Shown one piece after another: positions 55,013-63,240 of a stretch of DNA of 64,000 bases. The stretch comes from UTCHB3 sp002050155 (GTDB taxonomy: Bacteria; Bacteroidota; Ignavibacteria; Ignavibacteriales; Ignavibacteriaceae): assembly GCA_030584105.1 (NCBI GenBank), contig CP129491.1, forward strand, positions 806,001-870,000, read 5' to 3'. The translations under genes and the position numbers were made by a program. Numbering within the stretch: the stretch's first letter is position 1; each line of letters starts with the position of its first letter. The notes beneath the pieces are model-generated. The model was given only the letters and a program-made list of their open reading frames with translations, was not told the origin of the DNA and searched no databases.

Positions 55013-56734
55013 ATGTACAATAGTTGGCTGTTTTTAACAAGGTTTCTGCGTGAAATAACACCGGAAATTAAAGGAAAATTTCTGATTTCTGTTCATACAC
55101 AGCAAAGAAATCTTTTTCACTTAACTTTTGGGAGGGAGGCTAATTCTGAAGAAAATATAATTCTCGAGTTTTCTTCAGCGGCGAATGCACCATATCTTAT
55201 AAAAAAGAAATATTTTAAGCCTGCTAACAAAAATCTAATACGGTTTTTCAAAGACGAGTTACCTCAAAGATTGCCGGATATAAAAATAGCATTCGGTGAA
55301 CGGGTTATTTTACTGCTTTTAGAAAATGCTTCGATTTTTATCGTATTTAGGGGCAACGATTCAAATATTTTTTTTGCAGGCGCAGATTTCATTGAAAAAG
55401 AGTCCGTAAGAAAAACTGAAGTTACGCTTGCACACATTCTTTCAGCTGATTTGGATTTTATCGATCCAAATGCTTCTTTTGAAAAGAGAATTGCTGAGAA
55501 AATAACCGGTTCAAAAAACCTGAAGAAAGAACTTCCCTTTCTGGGTAAAGAGGTCTTAGAACGGATAATCAGCAGCACACCACACGCCATAATTTCAGAT
55601 GAACAAAAAGGGCAGGAATTTCAAACTAACACGGGGAGAAACAATCAACTTACGGCACTTGGAGCAGAGCAAAACGGGCAGGAATTTCAAACTAACACTG
55701 CAGAAAAAGTATATGAAGAAATTATTCACTCTGTACTTTTTAATTCAATTTTTCTTGTTAAGGCTGCCGGTGGCTTCCCGGTGTTGTTATTGCCTGAATC
55801 GTTTGTGAAAGATGAGGAAAGGATTGAGCAATTTAATTCGCTTTTAACAGGTCTTGAGCGGTTGGTTGCCACTGTAGGAAAAGAAACTGCCGACCTTCAG
55901 TTGAGAAAAAAACTTACTGCTTCCGTAAAAAAAGAACTTACTCACTACAGGCAAAAAGCAGAAAACTTAGAGCAAGTGTTGCAATCAGGAGAAAAATCAG
56001 AATTTTATGATAAAGTTGCAAATTTACTGATGATCAACCGGGACAAAATTCAAAAAGGGGCAGAAAAGGTTGCTTTGATGGATATTTTCAACGATGAAGA
56101 GGAAATGATTATAAATCTGAAAGGCGACATTTCCCTGAACGAAAACATTGAAAGATATTTCAGAAAGGCAAGAGGAGAAAAACTACGGTTTGAAAATGCC
56201 GCTTCTTCACTTAACGCTACTAAACAGAAAATTTCGGAACTTGAAACCCAATTAAAATCATTGGAAAAAATGGAGAGAGACGAACTTAAAGAACTCGGAA
56301 AGGCTACACTTCCCGCTTCTCAGGGAGAGAAAAAAGGAAGCGTGCAATACTCCCGTGTGCGCAGATTTACGATTGATGAAAAATGGGAGGTGCTTGTGGG
56401 GAAAGACAGCGAAAGCAACGACACCCTCACGCTTAAAATTGCAAAACAGTCTGATTACTGGTTTCACGCCCGCGGCTCCTCAGGTTCGCACACCGTTCTC
56501 AGGTTTAGTGGGAAAGAAAAACCACCTAAAGAAATTTTGAAAAAAACCGCACAAATTGCTGCATTTTACAGTAAGGCAAAAAATTCTAAATTAGTGCCTG
56601 TGGCTTACACGCAAAAAAAATATGTGGTAAAAAGAAAAGGTATGCCTCCGGGTAAGGTTGCGCTTCTTAGGGAAGATGTGGTTATGGTGCCACCGGTTAT
56701 TCCTGACGGGTGCCGTTTAGATACAGATAATTAA
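55013..56734 (+). CDS. NFACT-family RNA-binding protein (Rqc2/RqcH-like)
   Basis: About 573 aa from ATG 55013; an in-frame TTG (54992) lies in the terminator T-run and is unlikely. It has NFACT-N-like strands in the first third, a long coiled-coil middle (about residues 290-430), and a C-terminal NFACT-R domain (RRFTIDEKWEVLVGKD, DYWFHARGSSGSHTVLR). Homologues bind stalled 60S/50S subunits and direct alanine or CAT tailing. A 22-residue in-frame duplication lies inside (EQKGQEFQTNT and EQNGQEFQTNT). Confidence 0.85.
   Translation: MYNSWLFLTRFLREITPEIKGKFLISVHTQQRNLFHLTFGREANSEENIILEFSSAANAPYLIKKKYFKPANKNLIRFFKDELPQRLPDIKIAFGERVILLLLENASIFIVFRGNDSNIFFAGADFIEKESVRKTEVTLAHILSADLDFIDPNASFEKRIAEKITGSKNLKKELPFLGKEVLERIISSTPHAIISDEQKGQEFQTNTGRNNQLTALGAEQNGQEFQTNTAEKVYEEIIHSVLFNSIFLVKAAGGFPVLLLPESFVKDEERIEQFNSLLTGLERLVATVGKETADLQLRKKLTASVKKELTHYRQKAENLEQVLQSGEKSEFYDKVANLLMINRDKIQKGAEKVALMDIFNDEEEMIINLKGDISLNENIERYFRKARGEKLRFENAASSLNATKQKISELETQLKSLEKMERDELKELGKATLPASQGEKKGSVQYSRVRRFTIDEKWEVLVGKDSESNDTLTLKIAKQSDYWFHARGSSGSHTVLRFSGKEKPPKEILKKTAQIAAFYSKAKNSKLVPVAYTQKKYVVKRKGMPPGKVALLREDVVMVPPVIPDGCRLDTDN
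55610..55698 (+). repeat. 23-bp direct repeat, 66-bp period, within the NFACT gene
   Basis: GGGCAGGAATTTCAAACTAA... occurs at 55610-55632 and 55676-55698, identical over 23 bp. The 66-bp period keeps the frame and duplicates a 22-residue segment including GQEFQTNT. Confidence 0.85.
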
Positions 56735-56802
56735 CAATATGCTTTCACGCTCGCTGAAAAGATTGGCGAAAGAGTGCCGTTTAGATACAGATAATTAACA
56801 AT
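56710..56802 (+). repeat. 29-bp duplication of the NFACT gene end
   Basis: The bases 56710-56738, covering the last eight codons, the stop and a short tail, recur exactly at 56774-56802, 64 bp later. Between them lies a possible 19-codon ORF that ends in the same CRLDTDN peptide. Confidence 0.9.
56739..56798 (+). CDS. Possible micro-ORF MLSRSLKRLAKE-CRLDTDN
   Basis: ATG 56739 to TAA 56796-56798, 19 codons. It begins directly after the first repeat copy and borrows its C-terminal seven codons from the second copy. There is no clear ribosome site. It may be an accident of duplication or a coupled mini-gene. Confidence 0.25.
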   Translation: MLSRSLKRLAKECRLDTDN

Positions 56803-56811
56803 GGAGAATTA

Positions 56812-57627
56812 ATGAGAATTATTATTCAACCCGATTTTAACAGTGTTTCGGAATGGGCTGCAAATTTTGTTGCCTCAAAAATAAAAAAATTTAACCCAAC
56901 TCCCGGGAAAAAATTTGTTCTGGGGCTCCCAACAGGTTCATCCCCTCTTGTAATGTATAAAAATCTGATAGAACTTCATAAAAAGGGGTATGTTTCGTTC
57001 GAGAATGTGATAACTTTTAACATGGATGAGTATGTTGGCATTCCGGAAGACCACCCGGAAAGTTATCACTCTTTTATGTTTAATAATTTTTTCAATTTTA
57101 TCGACATTAAAAGAGAAAACATAAATATTTTAAACGGAAATGCAGCTAATTTGGAAGAAGAATGCCGCTTGTACGAAGAAAAAATAAAAGCAGCCGGCGG
57201 AATTAATCTTTTTCTGGGCGGAATTGGTCCCGATGGGCATATCGCTTTTAACGAACCGGGGTCTTCTTTTGGTTCTTTAACCCGGGTTAAAACTTTAACT
57301 CAGGATACCATTATTGCAAACTCCCGGTTTTTTGATAACGATGTAAACAAAGTGCCAAAAACAGCTCTTACAGTCGGTGTAAAAACTGTGCTAAACGCTA
57401 ACGAAGTGATGATCCTAATCTCCGGGCACAATAAAGCCAGAGCGCTTCATCATGTTGTAGAGGGTGGTGTAAACCACATGTGGACAGTCAGTGCACTGCA
57501 GCTTCACCCAAAAGCAATTATTGTTTGTGATGATGCAGCAACTGTTGAACTAAAAGTGGGTACTGTTAACTATTTCAAAGATATTGAACGAGCCAATTTG
57601 TCACCAAATTCGCAGTTGGTTGGTTAA
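56812..57627 (+). CDS. nagB: Glucosamine-6-phosphate deaminase
   Basis: 271 aa. Catalytic D72 lies in FNMDEYVG, and D141, H143 and E148 lie in GPDGHIAFNEPG, all at the E. coli numbering. It turns GlcN-6-P into Fru-6-P and ammonia. The start ATG 56812 follows GGAGAATTA. The partner nagA is 5.5 kb upstream on the minus strand. The region after it holds a 37-bp repeat and a terminator shared with panC. Confidence 0.96.
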   Translation: MRIIIQPDFNSVSEWAANFVASKIKKFNPTPGKKFVLGLPTGSSPLVMYKNLIELHKKGYVSFENVITFNMDEYVGIPEDHPESYHSFMFNNFFNFIDIKRENINILNGNAANLEEECRLYEEKIKAAGGINLFLGGIGPDGHIAFNEPGSSFGSLTRVKTLTQDTIIANSRFFDNDVNKVPKTALTVGVKTVLNANEVMILISGHNKARALHHVVEGGVNHMWTVSALQLHPKAIIVCDDAATVELKVGTVNYFKDIERANLSPNSQLVG

Positions 57628-57654
57628 AAGGCTATTACAGGTGATTATCAATCA

Positions 57655-57747
57655 CTAAAGCAACTATAAATTGGCAGCGGGAGTAACAATTAAAAAGCAG
57701 GTATAAATTGGTAACGGAAGTAACAATTAAAAAACAGATATAAATTA
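57655..57747 (+). repeat. 37-bp tandem repeat after nagB
   Basis: TATAAATT recurs at 57665, 57702 and 57739, giving about 2.5 copies of a 37-bp unit (ATTGGTAACGGAAGTAACAA is the core). Copies differ at a few bases. There are no spacers, so it is not a CRISPR. Confidence 0.85.
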
Positions 57748-57756
57748 ATATAACCT

Positions 57757-57798
57757 AAAGGGGTTAATTTGTTAAAACAAAACAGATTAACCCTTTTT
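57757..57798. terminator. Bidirectional terminator between nagB and panC
   Basis: AAAGGGGTTAAT pairs with ATTAACCCTTTTT across a 16-bp loop. An A run on the left and a T run on the right let it serve both convergent genes. Confidence 0.85.
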
Positions 57799-57800
57799 TA

Positions 57801-58652
57801 TTAAACTGTAATTATTGCGTTATCGATCAGTCTTGTTTTCCCGATTGAACAGGCAGCCAATAAGAAATATTTCTCCCCCGGTTCAAGTTTTTCAACTGAT
57901 TCAAAGGAATCATATTTAACAACCAAGAAATAGTCGGGTTTTGCTGAAACAGGTTTTTCTAGGTTCTCCATTGCCAGGGTTGAAATTGTATTTGTATCCC
58001 TCTCCCCTTCCCTGATTAAATTTTTTGCAAACTCGATTGTTTTCGAAAGGATAAGGGCTTCCTGCCTTTCCATTTTGTTTAAATAAACATTGCGGGAGCT
58101 TAGTGCTAAACCGTCTTCCTCACGAACTATTGGACAAACTACCATTTCCACCGGGAACCACAGGTCTTTTACCATTCTGCTTAAAACAGCGCACTGTTGA
58201 GCGTCTTTCTGCCCGAAATATGCCTTTGTAGGTTGCACTATGTTAAAAAGTATTGAAACAATAGTGGTTACACCTCTGAAATGTGTGGGGCGAAACTCGC
58301 CTTCAAAAGTATGCGCTATCTTCTCCTGTTCAACATAAGTTTCAAACCCGGAGGGATAAATATCCGTAGCACTCGGGTAAAAAAGGTAATCAACCCCTTC
58401 CTCAACTAACAGTTTTTCATCTTTTTCCATATCCCGCGGGTATTTGGAAAAATCTTCATTGGGAGCAAACTGGGTGGGATTAACAAAAATTGAGACAACA
58501 GTAAAATCGTTTTCTGCACGGGAAGCTTTGACCAACGAAAGATGCCCTGCATGTAAGTAGCCCATAGTGGGAACGAAACCGATCGTTTTTCCTCCAACAA
58601 TAAGAGAGCGGGAAATATTCTGCATCTCCCGCGGGTTGGTTACAATTTTCAT
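57801..58652 (-). CDS. panC: Pantothenate synthetase
   Basis: 283 aa. It joins pantoate and beta-alanine using ATP. The HIGH-like motif is FVPTMGYLHAGHLSLV, FVNPTQFAPNEDFSKYPR is the pantoate site, and the KMSKS-like loop appears as ALSSRNVYL. The start overlaps accD by 4 bp, so the last two genes of the group are coupled. Confidence 0.95.
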   Translation of the reverse strand: MKIVTNPREMQNISRSLIVGGKTIGFVPTMGYLHAGHLSLVKASRAENDFTVVSIFVNPTQFAPNEDFSKYPRDMEKDEKLLVEEGVDYLFYPSATDIYPSGFETYVEQEKIAHTFEGEFRPTHFRGVTTIVSILFNIVQPTKAYFGQKDAQQCAVLSRMVKDLWFPVEMVVCPIVREEDGLALSSRNVYLNKMERQEALILSKTIEFAKNLIREGERDTNTISTLAMENLEKPVSAKPDYFLVVKYDSFESVEKLEPGEKYFLLAACSIGKTRLIDNAIITV

Positions 58653-59503
58653 CCTTTCTTCACTTGAAGAAAATCGAGAAAATTGCTAATAGTTTGTTTC
58701 AGCTCTTTTCTGTGCGAAATAGTGTCCACAAAGCCATGGTCCAACACAAATTCGGCTCTTTGGAAGCCTTCGGGCAGGTCTCTCCCTATTGTTTGTTTAA
58801 TTACACGGGGCCCGGCAAATCCAATTAAAGCGTTTGGTTCGGCGATTATAACATCTCCCAACATAGCGTAGCTGGCAGTTGTCCCGCCTGTTGTGGGGTC
58901 GGTTAAAACAGAAATAAAGGGAATCTTAGCGTCAGCCAGTTGAGCAAGTCTTGCACTTGTTTTTGCCATTTGCATAAGTGAAAGCGCCCCTTCCATCATT
59001 CGTGCTCCGCCGCTTGAACTGATAATAATCAAGGGCATTTTTCCTTTTAAGGCACGATGTGTAGCCCGGGCTAACTTTTCGCCCACCACCGAACCCATCG
59101 AACCGCCAATAAATTTGAAATCCATACAACCGATAACAACATCCCGCCCCATAAGCTTTCCAGTACCTGTTCTTACAGCGTCTAACAGCCCCGTAGCTTT
59201 TATCGTGTTCTCTATCCTCTGCGTATATTTTTTTGTATCCTCAAATTTTAACGGATCAGCCGATCGCATTTTCTTGTCGTATTCTTTAAAAGTGCCCTCA
59301 TCAATCAAAATAGCGAAATATTCCGCACTTCCGATTCTAAAGTGATTGTTGCACTTAATGCAAGTCCACAAGTTAGTTTCAACCTGTTTTTTGTGCATAA
59401 TTTCACCACATTGCGGGCATTTTTCCCACAGACCGTCCGGTAGGTTATCTTTTGGGGGAGTTTCGGTTGTAATGTTTTGTCGTTGTCTTTTGAACCAAGC
59501 CAT
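58649..59503 (-). CDS. accD: Acetyl-CoA carboxylase carboxyltransferase subunit beta
   Basis: 284 aa. The N-terminal zinc ribbon has C29, C32, C48 and C51 (CPQCG and CIKCN). The crotonase-type carboxyltransferase core includes ISSSGGARMMEGALSLMQMAK and GGTTASYAMLGDVIIAEPNALIGFAGPRVI. It needs AccA, which is not in the window, plus AccC and a carrier. It sits in a group with panC and a DUF1573 lipoprotein. Confidence 0.95.
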   Translation of the reverse strand: MAWFKRQRQNITTETPPKDNLPDGLWEKCPQCGEIMHKKQVETNLWTCIKCNNHFRIGSAEYFAILIDEGTFKEYDKKMRSADPLKFEDTKKYTQRIENTIKATGLLDAVRTGTGKLMGRDVVIGCMDFKFIGGSMGSVVGEKLARATHRALKGKMPLIIISSSGGARMMEGALSLMQMAKTSARLAQLADAKIPFISVLTDPTTGGTTASYAMLGDVIIAEPNALIGFAGPRVIKQTIGRDLPEGFQRAEFVLDHGFVDTISHRKELKQTISNFLDFLQVKKG

Positions 59504-59512
59504 ATCGGGTCT

Positions 59513-60220
59513 CTATTGTGTAATTTCGGCGTAAATCGTTAAAGTGTAGAACTCTTCAATCGGATCGTTAGAGATTAAAGTGATAGTTCTGCTGGTTCTG
59601 CCGGAACGATTTTTCGAGTCAAAAGTAACGCTCAATTCACCGCTTTCGCCCGGTTTGAACAATTTCTTGTTCGGAGTTGCTGCCGTACAGCCGCACGAAG
59701 TTCTGATATCCAGCACTTCAAGGTCTTTTTTACCGATGTTTGTGAATTTGAAAGTGTGTTCAACCAAAACACCTTCTTTGATAATGCCAAAGTCGTACTG
59801 AGATTGCTCAAATTTAATTTTGGGTCCCGCTAACTCATCTTTTGGCGGCTCGATTACATTACCTGATAATGTGAACTGGAACAAAGGGTTTGATTCATCA
59901 TTAGAAAGGACACTAATGGTTTTTACCTGCTCACCTGATCTGCCGGTTGAGTTAAACTCAACCGAAATAGGGGTAGATTTCCCCGGTTTTAAGACAGAAT
60001 CTTCCGGTTGTGCCACTGTGCACCCACATGATGAAACAACACGATCGATAATTAAATCCTGATCACCATTATTAATCACGATGAACTTATACTTAACCAT
60101 AGTGCCTTGTTCAACGGAACCAAAATCATATTTTGTTACGGGTGAATAAATTTTCGGCCCGTTAAACTGCCCACAGGCAGCAAAAACAAGTGAAGTAACT
60201 ATAAAAAGTAGCTTACGCAT
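59513..60220 (-). CDS. DUF1573 lipoprotein with two domains
   Basis: 235 aa. The signal peptide ends in a lipobox with C16 (VFAACGQ). Two DUF1573 domains of about 100 residues each carry SSCGCT-x-PE and SCGCTAATPN with SGRTSRTITL and SGEQVKTISV. Such beta-sandwich proteins are common in the Bacteroidota envelope; function unknown. It starts 2 bp before tsaB ends. Confidence 0.87.
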   Translation of the reverse strand: MRKLLFIVTSLVFAACGQFNGPKIYSPVTKYDFGSVEQGTMVKYKFIVINNGDQDLIIDRVVSSCGCTVAQPEDSVLKPGKSTPISVEFNSTGRSGEQVKTISVLSNDESNPLFQFTLSGNVIEPPKDELAGPKIKFEQSQYDFGIIKEGVLVEHTFKFTNIGKKDLEVLDIRTSCGCTAATPNKKLFKPGESGELSVTFDSKNRSGRTSRTITLISNDPIEEFYTLTIYAEITQ

Positions 60221-60221
60221 T

Positions 60222-60902
60222 TTACTTTGCCTTTACAACAAAATTTTTAAAATAATAAGGATCTACAAAATCTATTTTCGAGTCAAACGCAAATTTAAGT
60301 TTTTTTTCTGCATATTTTGCAATCCAAAAGGCATCCGGAGAAGTTTTTTCCGAGATTGAATGCAAATTTAATTTAATATTGGAAAAAATTCGATCGTATC
60401 TCTCTTCGTTGATTATTTTTTCAATTTTCGAATTTTCGGTTAAACTTAAAGGGAATGTCTCTGTGAAGCCAAGAGAATCTGAATCTCCGCCTACTTCAAA
60501 ACCATAAATGTACGATTCCTCCAAAGCAGCTTTGGTCAGAATCAAATTTTTTGAACCGTTTGGCTGAAAGGAGGAAATTTCGTAAGCCAACGCCTCGAAA
60601 GTCGGAACTTTTAAGATGCCAACACCAGCTCCGAAAGCGATTCCTTTTGCAGCTGCGAAACCCAGTCTTAAACCGGTAAAAGAACCGGGACCTTCAGAAA
60701 CACAAACTCCGGAAATCTCCCTTGGGGTCATACCGTAATCGCGAAAAGCTGAATCAATTAAACCGAGAATCTTTTTCGAATGAGCTTTATCCATTTTGAC
60801 AGAAACACTCAGATAGTGAGAACTGCTTTTATACAAAGCAACCGAACAGACAGAGCCGGTAGTTTCAATCGCTAAGACCGGTTTACCTGAGTTGTTCAAC
60901 AA
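60222..60902 (-). CDS. tsaB: tRNA threonylcarbamoyladenosine synthesis protein TsaB
   Basis: 226 aa actin-like protein that scaffolds TsaD and TsaE in t6A37 tRNA modification. Signatures LAIETTGSVCSVAL, GPGSFTGLRLG and FEALAYEI are present. The start is TTG at 60902, preceded by AGAGAGG. That ribosome site and the first codons lie in a copy of the tsaE 3' end. Confidence 0.93.
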   Translation of the reverse strand: MLNNSGKPVLAIETTGSVCSVALYKSSSHYLSVSVKMDKAHSKKILGLIDSAFRDYGMTPREISGVCVSEGPGSFTGLRLGFAAAKGIAFGAGVGILKVPTFEALAYEISSFQPNGSKNLILTKAALEESYIYGFEVGGDSDSLGFTETFPLSLTENSKIEKIINEERYDRIFSNIKLNLHSISEKTSPDAFWIAKYAEKKLKFAFDSKIDFVDPYYFKNFVVKAK

Positions 60903-60989
60903 TAACCTCTCTTCTCGAAATTGCCAAAGTGAAGCGATTTTTAATGATGAAAATCAACTTAGCCGAGTTGTTCAACAATAACCTCTCTT
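60889..60989 (-). repeat. 25-bp duplication of the tsaE gene end at the tsaB start
   Basis: A 25-bp sequence covering the last codons of tsaE (EVIVEQL) occurs exactly at 60965-60989 and again at 60889-60913, 76 bp away. The second copy provides the AGAGAGG ribosome site and the TTG start of tsaB. A 24-codon ORF (TTG 60957 to TAA 60883) overlaps it and ends in EVIVEQLR. Confidence 0.9.
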
Positions 60990-61393
60990 GAAGATACATC
61001 AATTTCTTTGAAAAGGATATTCAGTCGTTTTTTTGGCAAAACTTCGGGAAAAAGATCCGCCCACTCCAAAAATGATACAGCACTTTCGTCGGCTAGGTAC
61101 TCTTCAATTCCTACATCTCTGAGTTCATCGGCCTGTTTAATTCTGTAAAAATCGAAGTGGTAAATCGGATAACTGCCGAGATATGAATTTACAATTGCAA
61201 AGGTAGGGCTTGAAGTGGTGTCAGCACCGACAGCATTGCAAAACGCTTTAACAAAGAAAGTTTTACCCACACCAAGATTTCCAATCATAGCAATAACCGT
61301 TCCGGGAGTGATAAAACCGGCGAAAGACTCCGCCAATTTTCTCATTTCGTCCTCCGAATTAACCACCCAGGTGCCGATCGCTTTAAAAATCAT
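60959..61393 (-). CDS. tsaE: tRNA threonylcarbamoyladenosine synthesis ATPase TsaE
   Basis: 144 aa. P-loop GNLGVGKT (38-45), TSSPTFAIVNSY and FLEWADLFPEVLP are the family marks. It powers t6A synthesis with TsaB and TsaD. The start overlaps the porX stop by 4 bp, so tRNA modification genes are coupled to a secretion regulator. Its 3' end is duplicated ahead of tsaB. Confidence 0.94.
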   Translation of the reverse strand: MIFKAIGTWVVNSEDEMRKLAESFAGFITPGTVIAMIGNLGVGKTFFVKAFCNAVGADTTSSPTFAIVNSYLGSYPIYHFDFYRIKQADELRDVGIEEYLADESAVSFLEWADLFPEVLPKKRLNILFKEIDVSSREVIVEQLG

Positions 61394-62958
61394 TTAGGTT
61401 CCATCGTAATCACCGGAATAATCATCTCTTCCAAAGATATTCCGCCGTGCTGAAATGTATCTTTATAATAACTCAGGTATTTGTGATAATCTGTCGGATA
61501 GACAAAATAGTAGTCTTCCTTAGCAATAATATAGTTAACAGTATAACCGCGCCGAGGGAGTTTATAATCAGCGGGGTCTTTAATAAATACGGCGTGCTTA
61601 TCGTCCACCTTCAAATTTCTGCCATATTTAAAGCGCAGGTTAGTTGAAGCTTCTCTATCCCCAAGCACTTTTGCGCCTCTTAATGCACGAATGCTACCGT
61701 GGTCCGTTGTTATGAAAACTTTTGCTTTCCCCATGGCTGCAATTGCTTTGAAGGTAGATAACAGGTAAGAGTGCGAAAACCAACTGTTGGTCAATGAACG
61801 ATATGCCGGTTCGTCCGGCGCTATTTCTTTTAACAGGTCAGAATCTGACCGCCCGTGAGCAATCATATCCAGAAAATTGATTACAATAGCATTAAAGTGA
61901 GAGTTTTTCAAAGACTTAACATTATGCTCAAAATTTCTGCCGTACTCCGGGTCGATTACTTTAACGAATTTAAGATCATTGCGCAATTTAACCTTTTTTC
62001 GTTCTAACTGGTGCAACAAAAGGTCTTTTTCATACTTGTTCATTGATGATTCATCATCATCGTTACCGTACCAAAGGTCGGGGTAATACTGCTCAATCTC
62101 AGAGGGGTATAACCCCGCAAATAGGGCGTTTCTGGAATATGAAGTAGCAGAGGGTAAGATACCGTAATAAAAGGTTTTATCTATTCTGAAGTCATCCTGT
62201 AACAACTTCTCCATCACCATCCATTGGTCGTAACGAAGACAGTCCAAAACAAAGAAAAAGACCGGTGTATCATCCTCTTTAAGGGCAGGAATAACAAAAT
62301 CGTTAACAATATCAACTGAGAGCACAGGCCGGTCAACTTTGTTCTTAGTGTGCACCCAGTTTTTGTAATTTTTTTCGATATACCTACTGAACTCTTTGTT
62401 GCATTCTTTCTTTTGCTCGTTGAGGGTTTGCCGAAGCCCGATTTCCGGGTGTGCGTCTAACTCAATATCCCAATTTACAAGTTTAAGATAGATTTCAATC
62501 CAATCCTGATGGTCGGGTTGGTTCGTTAAAAGGAAAGAAATTTGATTAAAATTTTGCAGGTAATCTTTTGCAACATACTCGGTTGAAATTTTCTTTTTTT
62601 CAAGTATTTTCTTGCAAACCAGCAGAACCTGGCTTGGGTTAACCGGTTTGGTCAGGTAGTCATCTATTTTGCTCCCTATTGCATCAACCATAACCGATTC
62701 TTCTTCGTTCTTCGTAACCATTACCACTGGAATGTTCGGGTTTTTATCTTTAATCTTAGCAAGCACTTCCAAGCCGCCTAATCCCGGCATCATTTCATCT
62801 AAGAAAACAAGATCGACTTCAGATTCATCTATCGTCTCAAGTGCGTCTATACCGTTGGTTACCGTAAGAACATTGTATCCCTTTTCAGTAAGGAAAATAA
62901 CATGTGAACGAAGAAGTTCAATCTCATCGTCCACCCATAATATTGTTTTTTGTTTCAT
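61390..62958 (-). CDS. porX: PorX-type response regulator with PglZ effector domain
   Basis: 522 aa. A receiver domain (residues 1-120) has the acidic pair D10-D11, phosphorylation site D54 (FLDEMMPG), T82 and K104. A helical linker leads to the PglZ/alkaline phosphatase-like domain with metal residues in VLDCLRYDQW, SATSYSRN, NFLDMIAHG, TTDHGS and FQHGGISLEEMI. In Porphyromonas and Flavobacterium PorX controls T9SS genes with PorY and has phosphodiesterase activity. It fits the T9SS cargo genes here. Confidence 0.92.
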   Translation of the reverse strand: MKQKTILWVDDEIELLRSHVIFLTEKGYNVLTVTNGIDALETIDESEVDLVFLDEMMPGLGGLEVLAKIKDKNPNIPVVMVTKNEEESVMVDAIGSKIDDYLTKPVNPSQVLLVCKKILEKKKISTEYVAKDYLQNFNQISFLLTNQPDHQDWIEIYLKLVNWDIELDAHPEIGLRQTLNEQKKECNKEFSRYIEKNYKNWVHTKNKVDRPVLSVDIVNDFVIPALKEDDTPVFFFVLDCLRYDQWMVMEKLLQDDFRIDKTFYYGILPSATSYSRNALFAGLYPSEIEQYYPDLWYGNDDDESSMNKYEKDLLLHQLERKKVKLRNDLKFVKVIDPEYGRNFEHNVKSLKNSHFNAIVINFLDMIAHGRSDSDLLKEIAPDEPAYRSLTNSWFSHSYLLSTFKAIAAMGKAKVFITTDHGSIRALRGAKVLGDREASTNLRFKYGRNLKVDDKHAVFIKDPADYKLPRRGYTVNYIIAKEDYYFVYPTDYHKYLSYYKDTFQHGGISLEEMIIPVITMEPK

Positions 62959-62986
62959 GGTCTCAAAATTTTAAGATTGGCGGAAT

Positions 62987-62994
62987 CAAAATTA
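62987..62994 (-). promoter_or_regulatory. Possible -7 promoter element for porX-tsaE-tsaB
   Basis: On the minus strand TAATTTTG matches TAnnTTTG, 28 bp before the porX start. A suitable -33 TTTG is not at the right distance. Confidence 0.4.
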
Positions 62995-63137
62995 AGTAAT
63001 ATACACAAAATTTTGATACCAAAATGCCGTTACTAACTTCCAGCAAGATAACACAAGGTTTGCCGGGGTAACAGGAGACTTGGGGTAATTATACAACTTC
63101 AAACCAATATCTTCAGAGACAACAACTTTACATCCGG

Positions 63138-63206
63138 CAACTTAAAGCCAACATCATAAAGCAAACAACTTAAAGATAACATCATAAAGCCAACATCTTA
63201 AAAGAA
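63138..63206 (+). repeat. 28-bp tandem repeat between TauE/SafE gene and porX
   Basis: AACTTAAAG-CAACATCATAAAG recurs at 63138 and 63166, with a partial third copy. It lies in the 282-bp gap downstream of the TauE/SafE gene and upstream of porX. No gene seen there. Confidence 0.75.
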
Positions 63207-63240
63207 GCCAACAACAACAAGAAGGCTTCTTAATAGCCGG

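Noticed and set aside
57655..57747. 37-bp repeats with CRISPR-like length
   Set aside because: Continuous tandem copies without spacers; not a CRISPR.
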